NCBI GenBank assembly: GCA_043228905.1
Contig: JBHGNT010000016.1
Span: 11,098,001-11,162,000, forward strand
From: Azolla caroliniana
Lineage: Eukaryota > Polypodiophyta
Direction of reading: 5' to 3'
Length of the DNA: 64,000 nucleotides
Below, piece by piece: positions 50,947 to 60,047 of this stretch. The position numbers were made by a program, and so were the translations under genes. Positions within the stretch are counted from its first letter, which is position 1; each line of letters begins with the position of its first letter. Under the pieces are notes generated by a model. It was given only the letters and a program-made list of their open reading frames with translations. It ran no database searches and was not told the origin of the DNA.

Positions 50947-53727
50947 TTAAACCGAATCGACTATCTTCGATTCGTTCCAGCTCTTGTCTGAATCGGTTGC
51001 TCCCGATTCGTCTTCTGGTTCCAAGCCCTTCACCACATCGGACCATGTCCGGGTCTTGGCCTTCTTCCTTCGGTCGGCTCTGTCCTTCTTGACTCTGCCG
51101 CCTTCTGTTCTTCCCTCACCGGCGCAATCGACAGTCTCTTTGCCTTTGCCCATTCCAGTGTCTTTGCCCGTTCTCCCCCTCAAGTGTGGCACGTCGAGAT
51201 GCTGAACACCAAGCATTTCGGTGAAGTGTTGCAACTTGTCCGATCTGAGTGGTTTCGTGAAGATGTCGACAACTTGCCGATCCGTGTGAAAATACCGAAG
51301 TTCAACCTCACCACTCAGGACACGCTTACGCACGAAGTGATAGTGCACTTCTATGTGTTTTGTGCGAGCATGGAATACGGGGTTCTTGGGGAGTTGCATG
51401 CTGCTTATGTTGTCGCAGTAGGCTAGAATCAAGGTCGGTACCTCGATCCGTAGGTCTTGCAGCAGTCGCCGAAGCCAAATGGCTTCACAGGTGGCAATGG
51501 TAGTGCCCCGATACTCAGCCTCAGTGCTCGATAGAGCAACTGTGGGCTGCTTTTTGCTGCTCCACGCAATAGCCGCGCTACCTAGGGAAAACATGTAACC
51601 GGAGGTTGATCGGTGATCTGATGCATCGCCGGCCCAATCGGCATCTATGTAACCGACCAGCTCTTCGGGTTTACCACGCCGGTATAACAGGCCCTGGTCC
51701 TTCGTGCCGCTTACATATTGCAGTATCCGTTGCGCGCACTGAAGGTGCTCCACGGTCGGCTTCTCCATGAACTGACTTATCATTCCGACCGGATAGCTGA
51801 TGTCAGGTCGTGTGATAGTCAAGTAAATAAGGCTTCCGACAAATTGTCGGAACCGTTGCTCGTTGCAGGCCGGTCCGGAGTTGGGACGAAGCTTCTGGTT
51901 CCGGTCCAAGGGTGTGGAGACAGGTCGGCATTCTTTCATGCCGAACTCGTACAGCATATTCAAGACATAATGTTGTTGTGAGAGCAATATGCCGTCCGGG
52001 GTTTGGATCACCTCGATCCCTAGAAAACAATGAAGGTCCCCCAGATCCTTCATCTCAAATGCGTCCGACAACGGGGACTTGATGCGGTTGATTTCTGGAA
52101 CTCCTTGTCCGGTGATGACTAGATCATCAACATACAACAGTATACATACTGGACCGGCTGAGCCTTGCTGGATGAACAATGAAGAGTTCGATTTGGAGGC
52201 CACAAACCCCATCTTATGCAACCGGTGCGTGATCTTCGCATTCCAAGCTCGAGGGGCTTGCTTCATGCCGTTCAACGACTTTTTGAGCCGGCATACTGTC
52301 GACTTGTTCATCTCCGATTGAAAACCGGGAGGCTGAGTCATAAAGACTTCTTCTTCAAGTTCACCTTGAAGAAATGCATTCTTCACATCCATCTGATGAA
52401 GATGCCACCCCCTTGCCGCAGCAACCGCCATCACCACTCGAACCGTCGTCATCTTCGCTACAGGAGTGAAGGTCTCGTCGTAGTCGATTCCATGGGTCTG
52501 CGCATATCCCTTCGCCACTAACCGGGCCTTGTACCGGTTAACTGAATCGTCGGCGTTATACTTTACTTTGTTCACCCACTTGCATCCGATCGGTTTACAG
52601 TGACGAGGAGGGTCAACCAGGTCCCATGTCTCGTTGGTAGTGAGTGACCGTATTTCTTCCTCCATAGCGGCAAGCCAATTTGCGTCCTTTGCCGCTTCTG
52701 CGTAGCTCCCTGGCTCACGCACTTCCGCCACCTTAGTCATGTATGCGTAATGATGCGCCATGTACTCATTGTACCCGTTCCGTTTGACAGGATCCTTCTG
52801 GCGGATAGACCGGCGTAACTCACCGTTACCCGATTTGAGGCCCTTCTTGGCCGGATTGGTCTTTGTTGCCGAAGATCCGCCATTCCGCTTGCTGGAGTCG
52901 GACGCACACCGATCCGACTCATCATTGCCGGTTTCGAATTCCTGCATCTTCTTCTTCCCCTTCTCTTTGCACGTGAACCATCTCCTCGGTTCCTTACGCG
53001 GGGAGTGCACAGCAGAGTCTCCACTACTCATCGGTTCCTCATCGGACTGGTCAGATTGACTCAGTCTCTCGTTCGGCCCACTCAACCGAAATGATTCCGG
53101 ACTCTCATCCTGAGTCCACGCTTCATCATCATCTACCTGGGTCGGTTCAGGGGCACTAGCCTCATCCTCCGGAATCGGGTCAGATTCGAAAGTCGGAGCC
53201 GGTAAGGAGTACCACGATGCCGATTCATCGAACTCGACATCTCGACTAACTCGGACCTCGTTTATCCGGGGGTTATAACACTTATAACCCTTTTGCTCTT
53301 GAGCATAGCCAACTAGGATGCATTTTTCCGATTTTGCATCCAGCTTCCTCCGCTTCTCATCCGGTATATGCACATATGCAATGCTACCGAAGATCTTAAG
53401 GTGTCTCAAATTCGGCTTCCGCCCGAAATATAGCTCGTGAGTTGACACCTTGTCACTGATCCGGTTCTGGATGTAGACAACCGTTTGAACTGCCTCCACC
53501 CAGTAGAATTTGGGCATGCTCTTCTCCTCCAGCATTGCTCTTGCTGCATCAATAAGCGACTGGTTCTTCCTTTCGGCAACACTGTTCGGTTGGGGTGTGT
53601 ATTTGCAGCTGAACTCTCGCCGAATTCCCGTTTGTTGCAGATAACTATTAAATTGGCCGGAAAAGTATTCTTTCCTGCCATCCGACCGCAGGCATTTGAT
53701 CTTCCTTTCCGATTCCCGTTCCACCAT
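50947..53727 (-). CDS. pol: Copia-G polyprotein: integrase end, RT, RNase H, basic tail
   Basis: 926 codons open on the minus strand. The ORF begins inside integrase (KIKCLRSDGRKEYFSGQF, then SVAERKNQSLIDAARAMLEE and GYKCYNP), so the reported start is not a natural start. RT spans about 340-590 with [38 protein letters not shown] and catalytic ILLYVDDLVITG (about 530). RNase H is about 685-850 with YIDADWAGDASDHRSTSG (Asp to Ile-Asp wording but DAD kept), KKQPTVALSSTEAEYRG and TDRQVVDIFTKPL. After LRGR (about 862) a tail of about 64 residues, basic then acidic (KKDRADRRKKAKTRTW, SDKSWNESKIVDS), matches Copia-A. Upstream a TAG (about 53768) separates it from the zinc-finger part. Confidence 0.93.
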   Translation of the reverse strand: MVERESERKIKCLRSDGRKEYFSGQFNSYLQQTGIRREFSCKYTPQPNSVAERKNQSLIDAARAMLEEKSMPKFYWVEAVQTVVYIQNRISDKVSTHELYFGRKPNLRHLKIFGSIAYVHIPDEKRRKLDAKSEKCILVGYAQEQKGYKCYNPRINEVRVSRDVEFDESASWYSLPAPTFESDPIPEDEASAPEPTQVDDDEAWTQDESPESFRLSGPNERLSQSDQSDEEPMSSGDSAVHSPRKEPRRWFTCKEKGKKKMQEFETGNDESDRCASDSSKRNGGSSATKTNPAKKGLKSGNGELRRSIRQKDPVKRNGYNEYMAHHYAYMTKVAEVREPGSYAEAAKDANWLAAMEEEIRSLTTNETWDLVDPPRHCKPIGCKWVNKVKYNADDSVNRYKARLVAKGYAQTHGIDYDETFTPVAKMTTVRVVMAVAAARGWHLHQMDVKNAFLQGELEEEVFMTQPPGFQSEMNKSTVCRLKKSLNGMKQAPRAWNAKITHRLHKMGFVASKSNSSLFIQQGSAGPVCILLYVDDLVITGQGVPEINRIKSPLSDAFEMKDLGDLHCFLGIEVIQTPDGILLSQQHYVLNMLYEFGMKECRPVSTPLDRNQKLRPNSGPACNEQRFRQFVGSLIYLTITRPDISYPVGMISQFMEKPTVEHLQCAQRILQYVSGTKDQGLLYRRGKPEELVGYIDADWAGDASDHRSTSGYMFSLGSAAIAWSSKKQPTVALSSTEAEYRGTTIATCEAIWLRRLLQDLRIEVPTLILAYCDNISSMQLPKNPVFHARTKHIEVHYHFVRKRVLSGEVELRYFHTDRQVVDIFTKPLRSDKLQHFTEMLGVQHLDVPHLRGRTGKDTGMGKGKETVDCAGEGRTEGGRVKKDRADRRKKAKTRTWSDVVKGLEPEDESGATDSDKSWNESKIVDSV

Positions 53728-53766
53728 GCTTTGGAGACTCCGGAAACACTCGAAGACTTCACTCTT

Positions 53767-54183
53767 CTACTCAATGAGGTAGATCCATGTATGCCGCGTA
53801 TAGTCATCGATGAAGGAGACGAAATATCGACTCCCACCAAGACTAACATTCTGTGCCGGTCCCCACACATCCGAATGGATTAGGTCGAGCTTGTTACGGC
53901 TCTGGTTACGTTCGGTAGGGAATGGAAGCCGGTGTTGCTTCCCCAGTTGGCAGGCTTCACATACTTGGGCCTTCCGGCCGCTGAACTTCGGCAAATTGAA
54001 AACAACTTGTTTCGTTTGCAGGTCTTGAAGCCTCTGGTAATTGACGTGGCCTATCCGCTTGTGCCACAGGTTGATGTCCGATTCGACCTTTTGTCCTTTT
54101 GCAAACAGAGCGGTGCCAACGTCATTGGTGTCGAGGATAAACATCCTCCCGTCTCTGCGCCCTTGCGCAATAATCTGGCCCTC
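53767..54183 (-). pseudogene. Copia-G integrase zinc finger and core start
   Basis: The frame reads MFILDTNDVGTALFAKG, then LWHKRIGHVNYQRLQDL and VCEACQLGKQHRLPFP (H-H-C-C), then LIHSDVWGPAQNVSLGGS and SFIDDYTRHTWIYLIE, ending at a TAG about 53768. It is cut upstream at 54183 by a solo LTR. Confidence 0.89.
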
Positions 54184-54910
54184 TGTTAAACACAGTACTC
54201 GGCCACAACCGAGAAATAGGATCAACTCACAGAAAACAGGAAATACAAAATGCACGAAGACAATAGAGAGAAGGGTACACAGGATATTTTATGTGGAAAA
54301 CCCTAAGTGGGAAAAACCACGGGAGTCCTCAAACTCCAACTATCACTACAAACAGAGCTGTACAATGGTGAAGCTACAAGGCAACAACCTTGAGCTCACT
54401 GTCTTCGCCACAGGCGGCGGTAATACACAGAGGCAACGACCTCTTCGTCTCACTCTCTCTCTCTCTCTCTCTCTGCTGCTCTCTTCACTCTCTCTCTCTC
54501 GGCTGCTCTCTTCACTCTTGCACACATAAGAGTGACAATACACAATAAGCAACAACATACAGCAGCAACTCTAAACAGTTTGCCCTAAGTCATATTTATA
54601 CACATATGACTTTCGGGCTATTTACAAATATAGCCTCAAGGGCCCTTGGCAAACATATTCACAAATATGTCCCCGCATCCGGATCTCTCTCCGGGTACAT
54701 TCATCATCCGGCTCCGTAGCCGGGGTCTTCATCATCCGGATCCGGAATCGGGGTCTTCATCATCCGGATCCGGAACCGGGGTCTTCATCATCCGGATCCG
54801 GAACCGGGTCTTCATCATCCGGCTCCGATACCGGGTACTCCTCATTTGGGTCTTCATTCCCGATTCCCGGACATCCGACCATCCCATCCGGAGGGACCGT
54901 AATCCCAACA
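54184..54910 (-). mobile_element. solo LTR (727 bp) inside Copia-G
   Basis: It starts TGTTAAAC and ends CCCAACA, with a perfect CCCTC duplication (54179-54183, 54911-54915). It resembles the Copia-H LTR (shared CTCGGCCACAAC start region, a TATTTATACA region, and CCGG-rich repeats). No internal element sequence remains, as expected after recombination between two LTRs. Confidence 0.93.
54700..54845 (-). repeat. CCGGATCCGG-type short tandem repeats in the solo LTR
   Basis: About five units of 29-30 bp containing TCTTCATCATCCGG and GGATCCGGAACCGGG with small changes. Confidence 0.8.
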
Positions 54911-55810
54911 CCCTCCTCCTCGATGAATCACCCAAGGTGCGTAAACCGCACCTGCATCCCCTGGTCGACGATCTGTCCGACTGACACCAGGTTCTTCGTG
55001 ATTGTCGGAACGTGTAATACGTTCATCAGCTTCCCTTTCTATCCGACGTGGCTCAAAGGGAGTTCTCTGACGTGCACGATTGGGTGAGGAGTGTCGTCTC
55101 CGGTTTCGACTACTCCTGGTTGATCCAGTTTCTCCAAAAAGGAGAACCACTCTTTGTGGCTCGTCATGTGGTTCGACGCACCAGAATCAACATACCACAC
55201 TTCCTCCGATTTGGAAGTGGTCTTCTTCATCGAGTTCGCCTCGTGCTTCATCACCAGGCTGGCCCGTTACCATTCTTGGATCCTCTCGATCCCTTCGTGT
55301 AGTGCGAGCTTTGCCGGCCATCCTTGTCGGCCTTGTCGAATCCAGATTTGTCCGAATCGGCTCGTTTTCTCCAGCACTTGCTTTCTCTGTGGCCCTTTTT
55401 GCCACAGTACCAACATTCCGTTGCTGACTTCTCTTGCCGTCTTCCGGTGTCGCCATGACTCCCCCTGCCTGTGGGAGTCCCGGAACTACTGTCGGCACGT
55501 TCTCTGTGCCTTCGTTCTTGCTCTTGCCGACCGCCTCCATTGCGTGCCGACCCACCTCGTCCACCACGCCCACGGGACCGATCCGCCTCCGTGTAGGGCA
55601 TCCGGCTTTCACTGGGTGCGCTAGTTGACGCACCAGCGTGGTTCTCCTCTACAAGGAGCATCGATTGTTGCTGTTTCATTGGCTCCTTCGACGAAACTCT
55701 AGTAGCCATGCCCAAGCAGGTACTGGTGCATCTTATACGACCAAGATGCATAGTTGGATTTGTCGAGTTTCTCCACAGGGAGTGAACTAGCCATCCCTCT
55801 ATCCATCACT
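54911..55810 (-). pseudogene. Copia-G gag and protease, with internal deletion
   Basis: Minus strand: gag starts near 55793 (MDRGMASSLPVEKLD; YASWSYKMHQYLLGHGY, then TAG where Trp is expected). At about 55690 it jumps directly from the VEGAN block to MLLVEENHAGAST, skipping the about 400 bp of capsid coding present in Copia-E. A Gly/Arg-rich stretch, the knuckle CWYCGKKGHRESKC (about 55390) and the protease YVDSGASNHMTSHKEWFS (about 55190) follow, then the segment leading to the zinc-finger domain. Confidence 0.86.
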
Positions 55811-55885
55811 TCTCTGTCTGTTGTTATTACGACCTGTTAGGGTTTGCTTTCAAGCGTTTGTCGGCTGAAGAGGTTCTCAACCCTC

Positions 55886-55899
55886 GCGCTCTGATACCA
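55886..55899 (-). promoter_or_regulatory. Copia-G primer binding site (initiator Met tRNA)
   Basis: On the minus strand TGGTATCAGAGCGC lies directly inside the 5' LTR. Confidence 0.93.
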
Positions 55900-56266
55900 T
55901 GTGAACGATTACTTGCGGAAGCGTTAGAAAACAGAGAAAGTAGGGAATACAAGGAGTACACGGGAGAGACAGAGAGAGCAGAACGTAAGAGCTATATTCA
56001 AAACGATATAATCACTCTCTTTTTATACAACTGTGCTCAGTAGCACTATTTATACAAGTCCTTATGGGACTGACAGTACCGCGTACTTCAATGCTCACAT
56101 GAGCTTCTAACACTTACAACGAGACTATAATTGCGGTTACCGATTGGATCCGGCTAACCAGCTCTATTGCTTGCCGGCTCGGTTGCTCACGGCTTACCGA
56201 TCCATCTCGCTTGCCGGCTCAGGCTTATTTAGCCGATCCGGCTCCAGTTGAGCTTGCCGCTCAACA
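55900..56266 (-). repeat. Copia-G 5' LTR (367 bp)
   Basis: TG at 55900 to CA at 56266. It matches 50246-50628 apart from short deletions near 56070 and 56120. Confidence 0.94.
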
Positions 56267-56610
56267 CATACTCTTCCATCTTATTGTCTATATCTATTAA
56301 CCTATTGTCTATGAGAAAGAGCTCGAGAGAGTGAGACAGATATCGTGCTTAATCATTTACTAATCGTTAAGTGAGCGTGAGGCTCGGAGGTACCCGACAA
56401 CCATCTCCGTCCGATTCGCCATCAAGAGGGTATATGCCGGTCCGAATCCTGCCACGACATCGAGGAGATTATTTCATCCATACATAGATCCTTAAAATCT
56501 ATTTGGCGCCGCTGCTGGGGATACAACCGACACTTGAAGCCTATTTTCGAGTAGTCAAAAACTCAGAGGCAAACCACTTAACGAAGGAAGAAATCGCAAG
56601 AGAACCACCA
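56267..56610 (+). other. end of a gypsy 5' LTR and its primer site
   Basis: No gene. After the LTR-like segment, TTTGGCGCCGCTGCTGGGG at about 56502-56520 resembles the primer site of Athila/Tat-type plant gypsies (TGGCGCC...). A short leader follows. No gag or pol of this element remains in the window. Confidence 0.6.
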
Positions 56611-56902
56611 TTTTCTGTTTTTCTCATTATTCCATAGTTTAATTAAGTTGATTTTCTGTTTTTCCTCACTATTTCATAGTTTACTTAAGTCGATTCTCTG
56701 TTTTTCTCATTATTTCATAGTTTAATTAAGTTGATTTTCTGTTTTTTCTCACTATTTCATAGTTTAATTAAGTCGATTTTCTGTTTTTTCTCACTATTTC
56801 ATAGATTAATTAAGTTGATTTTTTGTTTTTTCTCACTATTTCATAGTTTAATTAAGTTCATTTTCTATTTTTCTTCACTATTTCATAGTTTAATTAAGTC
56901 AA
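56611..56902 (+). repeat. seven tandem copies of a 41-42-bp unit
   Basis: Units start at 56611, 56652, 56694, 56735, 56777, 56819 and 56861, each with TTTTCTGTTTTT and TTTCATAGTTTAATTAAG. The repeat lies in the leader of the truncated gypsy. Confidence 0.92.
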
Positions 56903-56936
56903 TCTTTTGTTTATTCGTTCGGCTAACACTAAACAT

Positions 56937-57763
56937 TGTGGAGATTGTGACGGGAACTACAACGCTCCTTATGCGCAACGCTCGGCCACAACTGAGCTTA
57001 GAATGATACACAAAAAACGGGAAATAAAACACGACAAGAAGAAGAGGAAGATACACGGGAGGTTTACCTGGAAAACCCCAAACTAGGGGAAAAACCACGG
57101 CAGCCCACAGGCTGCAAACTGTTACTATGTAAGAATATACAACAGTGAGTTCACTGAGGCACCGACCTCGTGCTCACAGATCTTCGCCACAGGCGGCAGT
57201 TACAACAGAGGCAACGACCTCTTTCTCTCTCTCTCTCTCTGTACAGTTACGCACACTGATGTCGTGCAAAAAACAGAAAATAACAACAACAACAGTTACT
57301 AAAAGTTTGCCCTAAGTCATATTTATACTAATATGACTTTTCGGCTATTTACAAATATAGCCTCGATGGACTCTCAGAAACATATTTACGAATATGTCTC
57401 TTCATCCGGTTCTCACGGAGCCTGCACCATCCGGCTCTCCGTAGCCGGGTACTCCTCATCCGGTTCATACCAGGTCTGCACCATCCGGCTCTCCGTAGCC
57501 GGGTACTCCTCATCCGGTTCTCACCGGACCTGCACCATCCGGCTCTCCGTAGCCGGGTACTCCTCATCCGGTTCATATCGGGTCTGCACCATCCGGCTCT
57601 CCGTAGCCGGGTACTCCTCGTCCGGTTCTCACCGGGCCTGCACCATCCGGCTCTCCGTAGCCGGGTACTCCTCATTCGGTTCATACCGGGTCTGCACCAT
57701 CCGGCTGTCTGTAGCCGGGTACTGCTCATACGGTTTCCCTCCGGAGGGACCTGTCTCCCAACA
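56937..57763 (-). repeat. Copia-H 3' LTR
   Basis: The right edge CCCAACA (57763) is clear from the adjoining tract (minus: GAAGGGGGAGTT). The left edge is set at a TG at 56937 by analogy and is uncertain. Confidence 0.65.
57403..57726 (-). repeat. six 54-bp repeats arranged as a 108-bp dimer
   Basis: Units start at 57403, 57457, 57511, 57565, 57619 and 57673. Odd units carry GGTTCTCAC and even units GGTTCATA, so the true period is 108 bp (three dimers). The 156-codon minus frame here is only repeat sequence. Confidence 0.93.
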
Positions 57764-57773
57764 AACTCCCCCT

Positions 57774-58996
57774 TCACTCTGGCATGGGGTGTCTTACCAG
57801 TCCGATCCTCTTCCGGCATGCGTCCAGCTTGTCGGGTGTCAGCACTTTGGTCAACATATCTGACCCGTTCTCGGCCGTGTGGATCTTCGTCAGTGCGAAC
57901 TCCTGGTCATCTACTCTTTCCCGGATCCAGTGATACCTCCGCTGGATATGCTTCGTCCGGGAATGGTAGGCCGCATTCTTAGCAAGGTGGATGGCACTTT
58001 GACTGTCGCAATAGAGTCGGTATTCCTCTTGTCGGATACCAAGCTCTCCGATGAAGTCCTTCATCCATAATATTTCCTTGCCGGCTTCCACAGTCGCCAT
58101 GTACTCCACCTTTATGGTTGACAATGCAACTGTCTTCTGCAACCTCGACTGCCACGAGACAGCTCCCCCTGCATATGTCATTACATACCCGGATGTAGAC
58201 TGGTTGGTATCCACATCAGCCGACATGTCCGAATCGGTGAAACCGTCAAGTTGAGGTTTTCCGGAGCCGAATCGGAGACACATATTTGAAGTGCCCTTCA
58301 AATATCGGAGTATCCATTTGACAGCATTCCAGTGTTCCTTGCAGGGATTGCTTATAAACCGGCTCACCACTCCGACTGCGTATCCTATATCCGGTCGGGT
58401 ACACAGCATTGCGTACATCAAGCTCCCGACGGCAGAGGCATATGGAATCTTCATCATATCCGCCTTCTCTACTTTCGTCTTCGGGCTTTGCTTAACGGAT
58501 AGCCTGCAGTTTGCCGGAAGTGTCGATACGACCGGTTTCGCTTCTGACATGTTGAACTGGTGAAGCACCTTTGTCACGTACTTCTCCTATGACAGCCATA
58601 ATTGCTTCTTTGACCGGTCCCGAATGATGTGCATCCCCAGCATCTGTCTTGCCGGACCCAAGTCTTTCATTGAGAAGGTCTAGTTGAGAGCCTTCTTCAG
58701 CATCCGTATTTTGACTTGGTCTCGTTCGACGATCAACATGTCATCCACGTATAGAAGGAGTATCAGGAAGTCGCCTCCTTCAAACTTCTTCACAAACACG
58801 CAGTGATCGGCCTGCGTCTTGTGCTACCCTTGATCGGTCATGAAGGAGTCGAACTTCCGGTACCATTGCCGAGGAGCCTGCTTTAGTCCGTACAGGCTCT
58901 TCTTCAGCCGGCATACCAGGTGCTCCTTCCCTTTCTCCACAAATCCTTCCGGCTGCTGCATGTAGATCTCCTCTTTGAGGTTGCCGTTGTCGTGAA
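57774..58996 (-). pseudogene. Copia-H RT end and RNase H
   Basis: A short RT piece (59006-58824) has KEEIYMQQPEGFVEKGKEH and SLYGLKQAPRQWYRKFDSF. Then a broken part contains the DD region (minus strand LLYVDDML near 58745), followed by a 267-codon frame (58577-57774): PYASAVGSLMYAMLCTRPDI, YLKGTSNMCLRFG, GFTDSDMSADVDTNQSTSGY (RNase H Asp kept in TDSD), KTVALSTIKVEYMA and IHTAENGSDMLTKVL, which is the polyprotein end. Stops and missing N-terminal parts make it inactive. Confidence 0.87.
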
Positions 58997-59400
58997 GATC
59001 CGTCACTACGCGCGGATCGTGAGGCGGAACCGCCGGGGTTCTAGACCGGTAAGAAACAAGTTACACGATCAATTTGATAACGAATTTCTTCCTCTTAATT
59101 TTCATAAAAAAAACGTGTTTTTTCTCCTCCCCCTTCCTTCTTTTATAGATGCTCTCATGCATATGATGCATGTGAGGGTACAAGACATGCATAAATTGCA
59201 TGTTTGCCATTTGGCGCTTATGTATTACATGTGGTGCATGATAACCATGTCACTCATTTTAGCTCTCATGTATAATTTTAACTAAATAGCATGGCTTAAT
59301 GGTAAGTCAATTGACTCCTAACTTGGAGGTGCAAGGTTCGAATCCTTACCTGCCCTCCTTGTATATGTATATATGTATATATATTTATATATTTATTTAT
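58997..59400 (-). other. LTR-like debris with a tRNA-like unit
   Basis: No gene. A TATAAAAG box on the minus strand (near 59152) and a downstream tRNA-like unit recall the chromovirus LTR layout, but ends and partner are missing. A TATATG microsatellite occupies 59362-59400. Confidence 0.4.
59285..59355 (+). repeat. tRNA-like sequence (tRNA-derived, not a functional tRNA)
   Basis: A perfect A-box TGGCTTAATGG (59292-59302) and a perfect B-box GGTTCGAATCC (59335-59345) are spaced as in tRNA genes. A four-pair T-stem and part of an anticodon stem can be drawn, but the seven acceptor positions do not pair. Confidence 0.6.
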
Positions 59401-59590
59401 CTAGTCGCCGGACGCCGGTTCGTCGGATGCCGTCGATTACCGGTGCCGTCGCCGGATGCCGTCGTCTTACCGGCGCCGGATACCGGTGCCGCCGCTGAAT
59501 GCCGTCGGTTACCGGTGCCTCGCCGGATGCTGTCATCTCACCGACGTCGGATGTCGGATTGTCGTCGAATGCCGGCTCCATCACCGGTCC
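59401..59590. repeat. GC-rich imperfect repeats
   Basis: Roughly 30-35-bp units with GCCGGATGCCGTCG and TACCGGTGCC, sharply more GC-rich than the flanks. They resemble the CCGG-rich arrays in the copia LTRs. Confidence 0.7.
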
Positions 59591-60047
59591 GGTTTTGGTT
59601 GGCCAAAACCCTTTACGAGTAGCTAGCCCACCTCCACTCTTAGTTCAAGTTACCTTGAACTCTCTATGCTCCACACATAGACACAAAGATAATATCTTTT
59701 GCTCTACCTTATATATGATGAGAGCCGTATTTGTCGTGCCTATGTGGGATATCTCACAATTTTCTCTTTTCCTTTCACAAACTTTATACCCTCATATCTT
59801 GACTTTAGTTGTCTGTTTCTCGTGTAATAAAGTGCATTCGAAACCTCCATCATTTTGTACTTAGATATTAAATTTATTTAAAATGTTATCTTCACAATTA
59901 TTGTATTATGTGATTCATACTTGATTTCGTACGTTTTATGGGATTTTCACACTATTGCCGAAAATCTTCACCACATCCACCCCCACCAAACCGCACGTCC
60001 TCCGGTACATGCCAAGAAGAGAGAAAGTGAGATTTTGGCTACGATGA
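59591..60047. other. no gene seen; 3' flank of Gypsy-I
   Basis: AT-rich DNA between the GC-rich repeats and the end of the Gypsy-I integrase. The 3' LTR of Gypsy-I should lie near here, but I cannot define its edges without the partner LTR, which is outside the window. Confidence 0.4.

Larger units (their letters stand above)
50246..56266 (-). mobile_element. Copia-G: Ty1/copia retrotransposon with a 926-codon open pol frame
   Basis: LTRs 50246-50628 and 55900-56266 are flanked by a perfect CATAC duplication (50241-50245, 56267-56271). On the minus strand it has a Met-tRNA primer site, a gag shortened by an internal deletion, protease, integrase (split by a solo LTR insertion), and one long open frame covering the integrase end, RT and RNase H. 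It is the least-decayed copia here but cannot be autonomous. Confidence 0.95.
56937..58996 (-). mobile_element. Copia-H: 5'-truncated Ty1/copia element
   Basis: It has one LTR (about 56937-57763), a polypurine tract and the pol end on the minus strand. Homology stops inside RT at about 58996. No second LTR or TSD is visible. Its RNase H wording differs from Copia-A/E/G, so it belongs to another copia lineage, but it is related to the solo LTR inside Copia-G. Confidence 0.8.

Noticed and set aside
57349-57819. 156-codon arginine-rich frame as a protein gene
   Set aside because: It is the 54-bp LTR repeat translated, lying entirely inside LTR and tract sequence.
59285-59355. A functional tRNA gene
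   Set aside because: The acceptor arms do not pair and the anticodon arm is irregular; only the promoter boxes and part of the T-arm remain.
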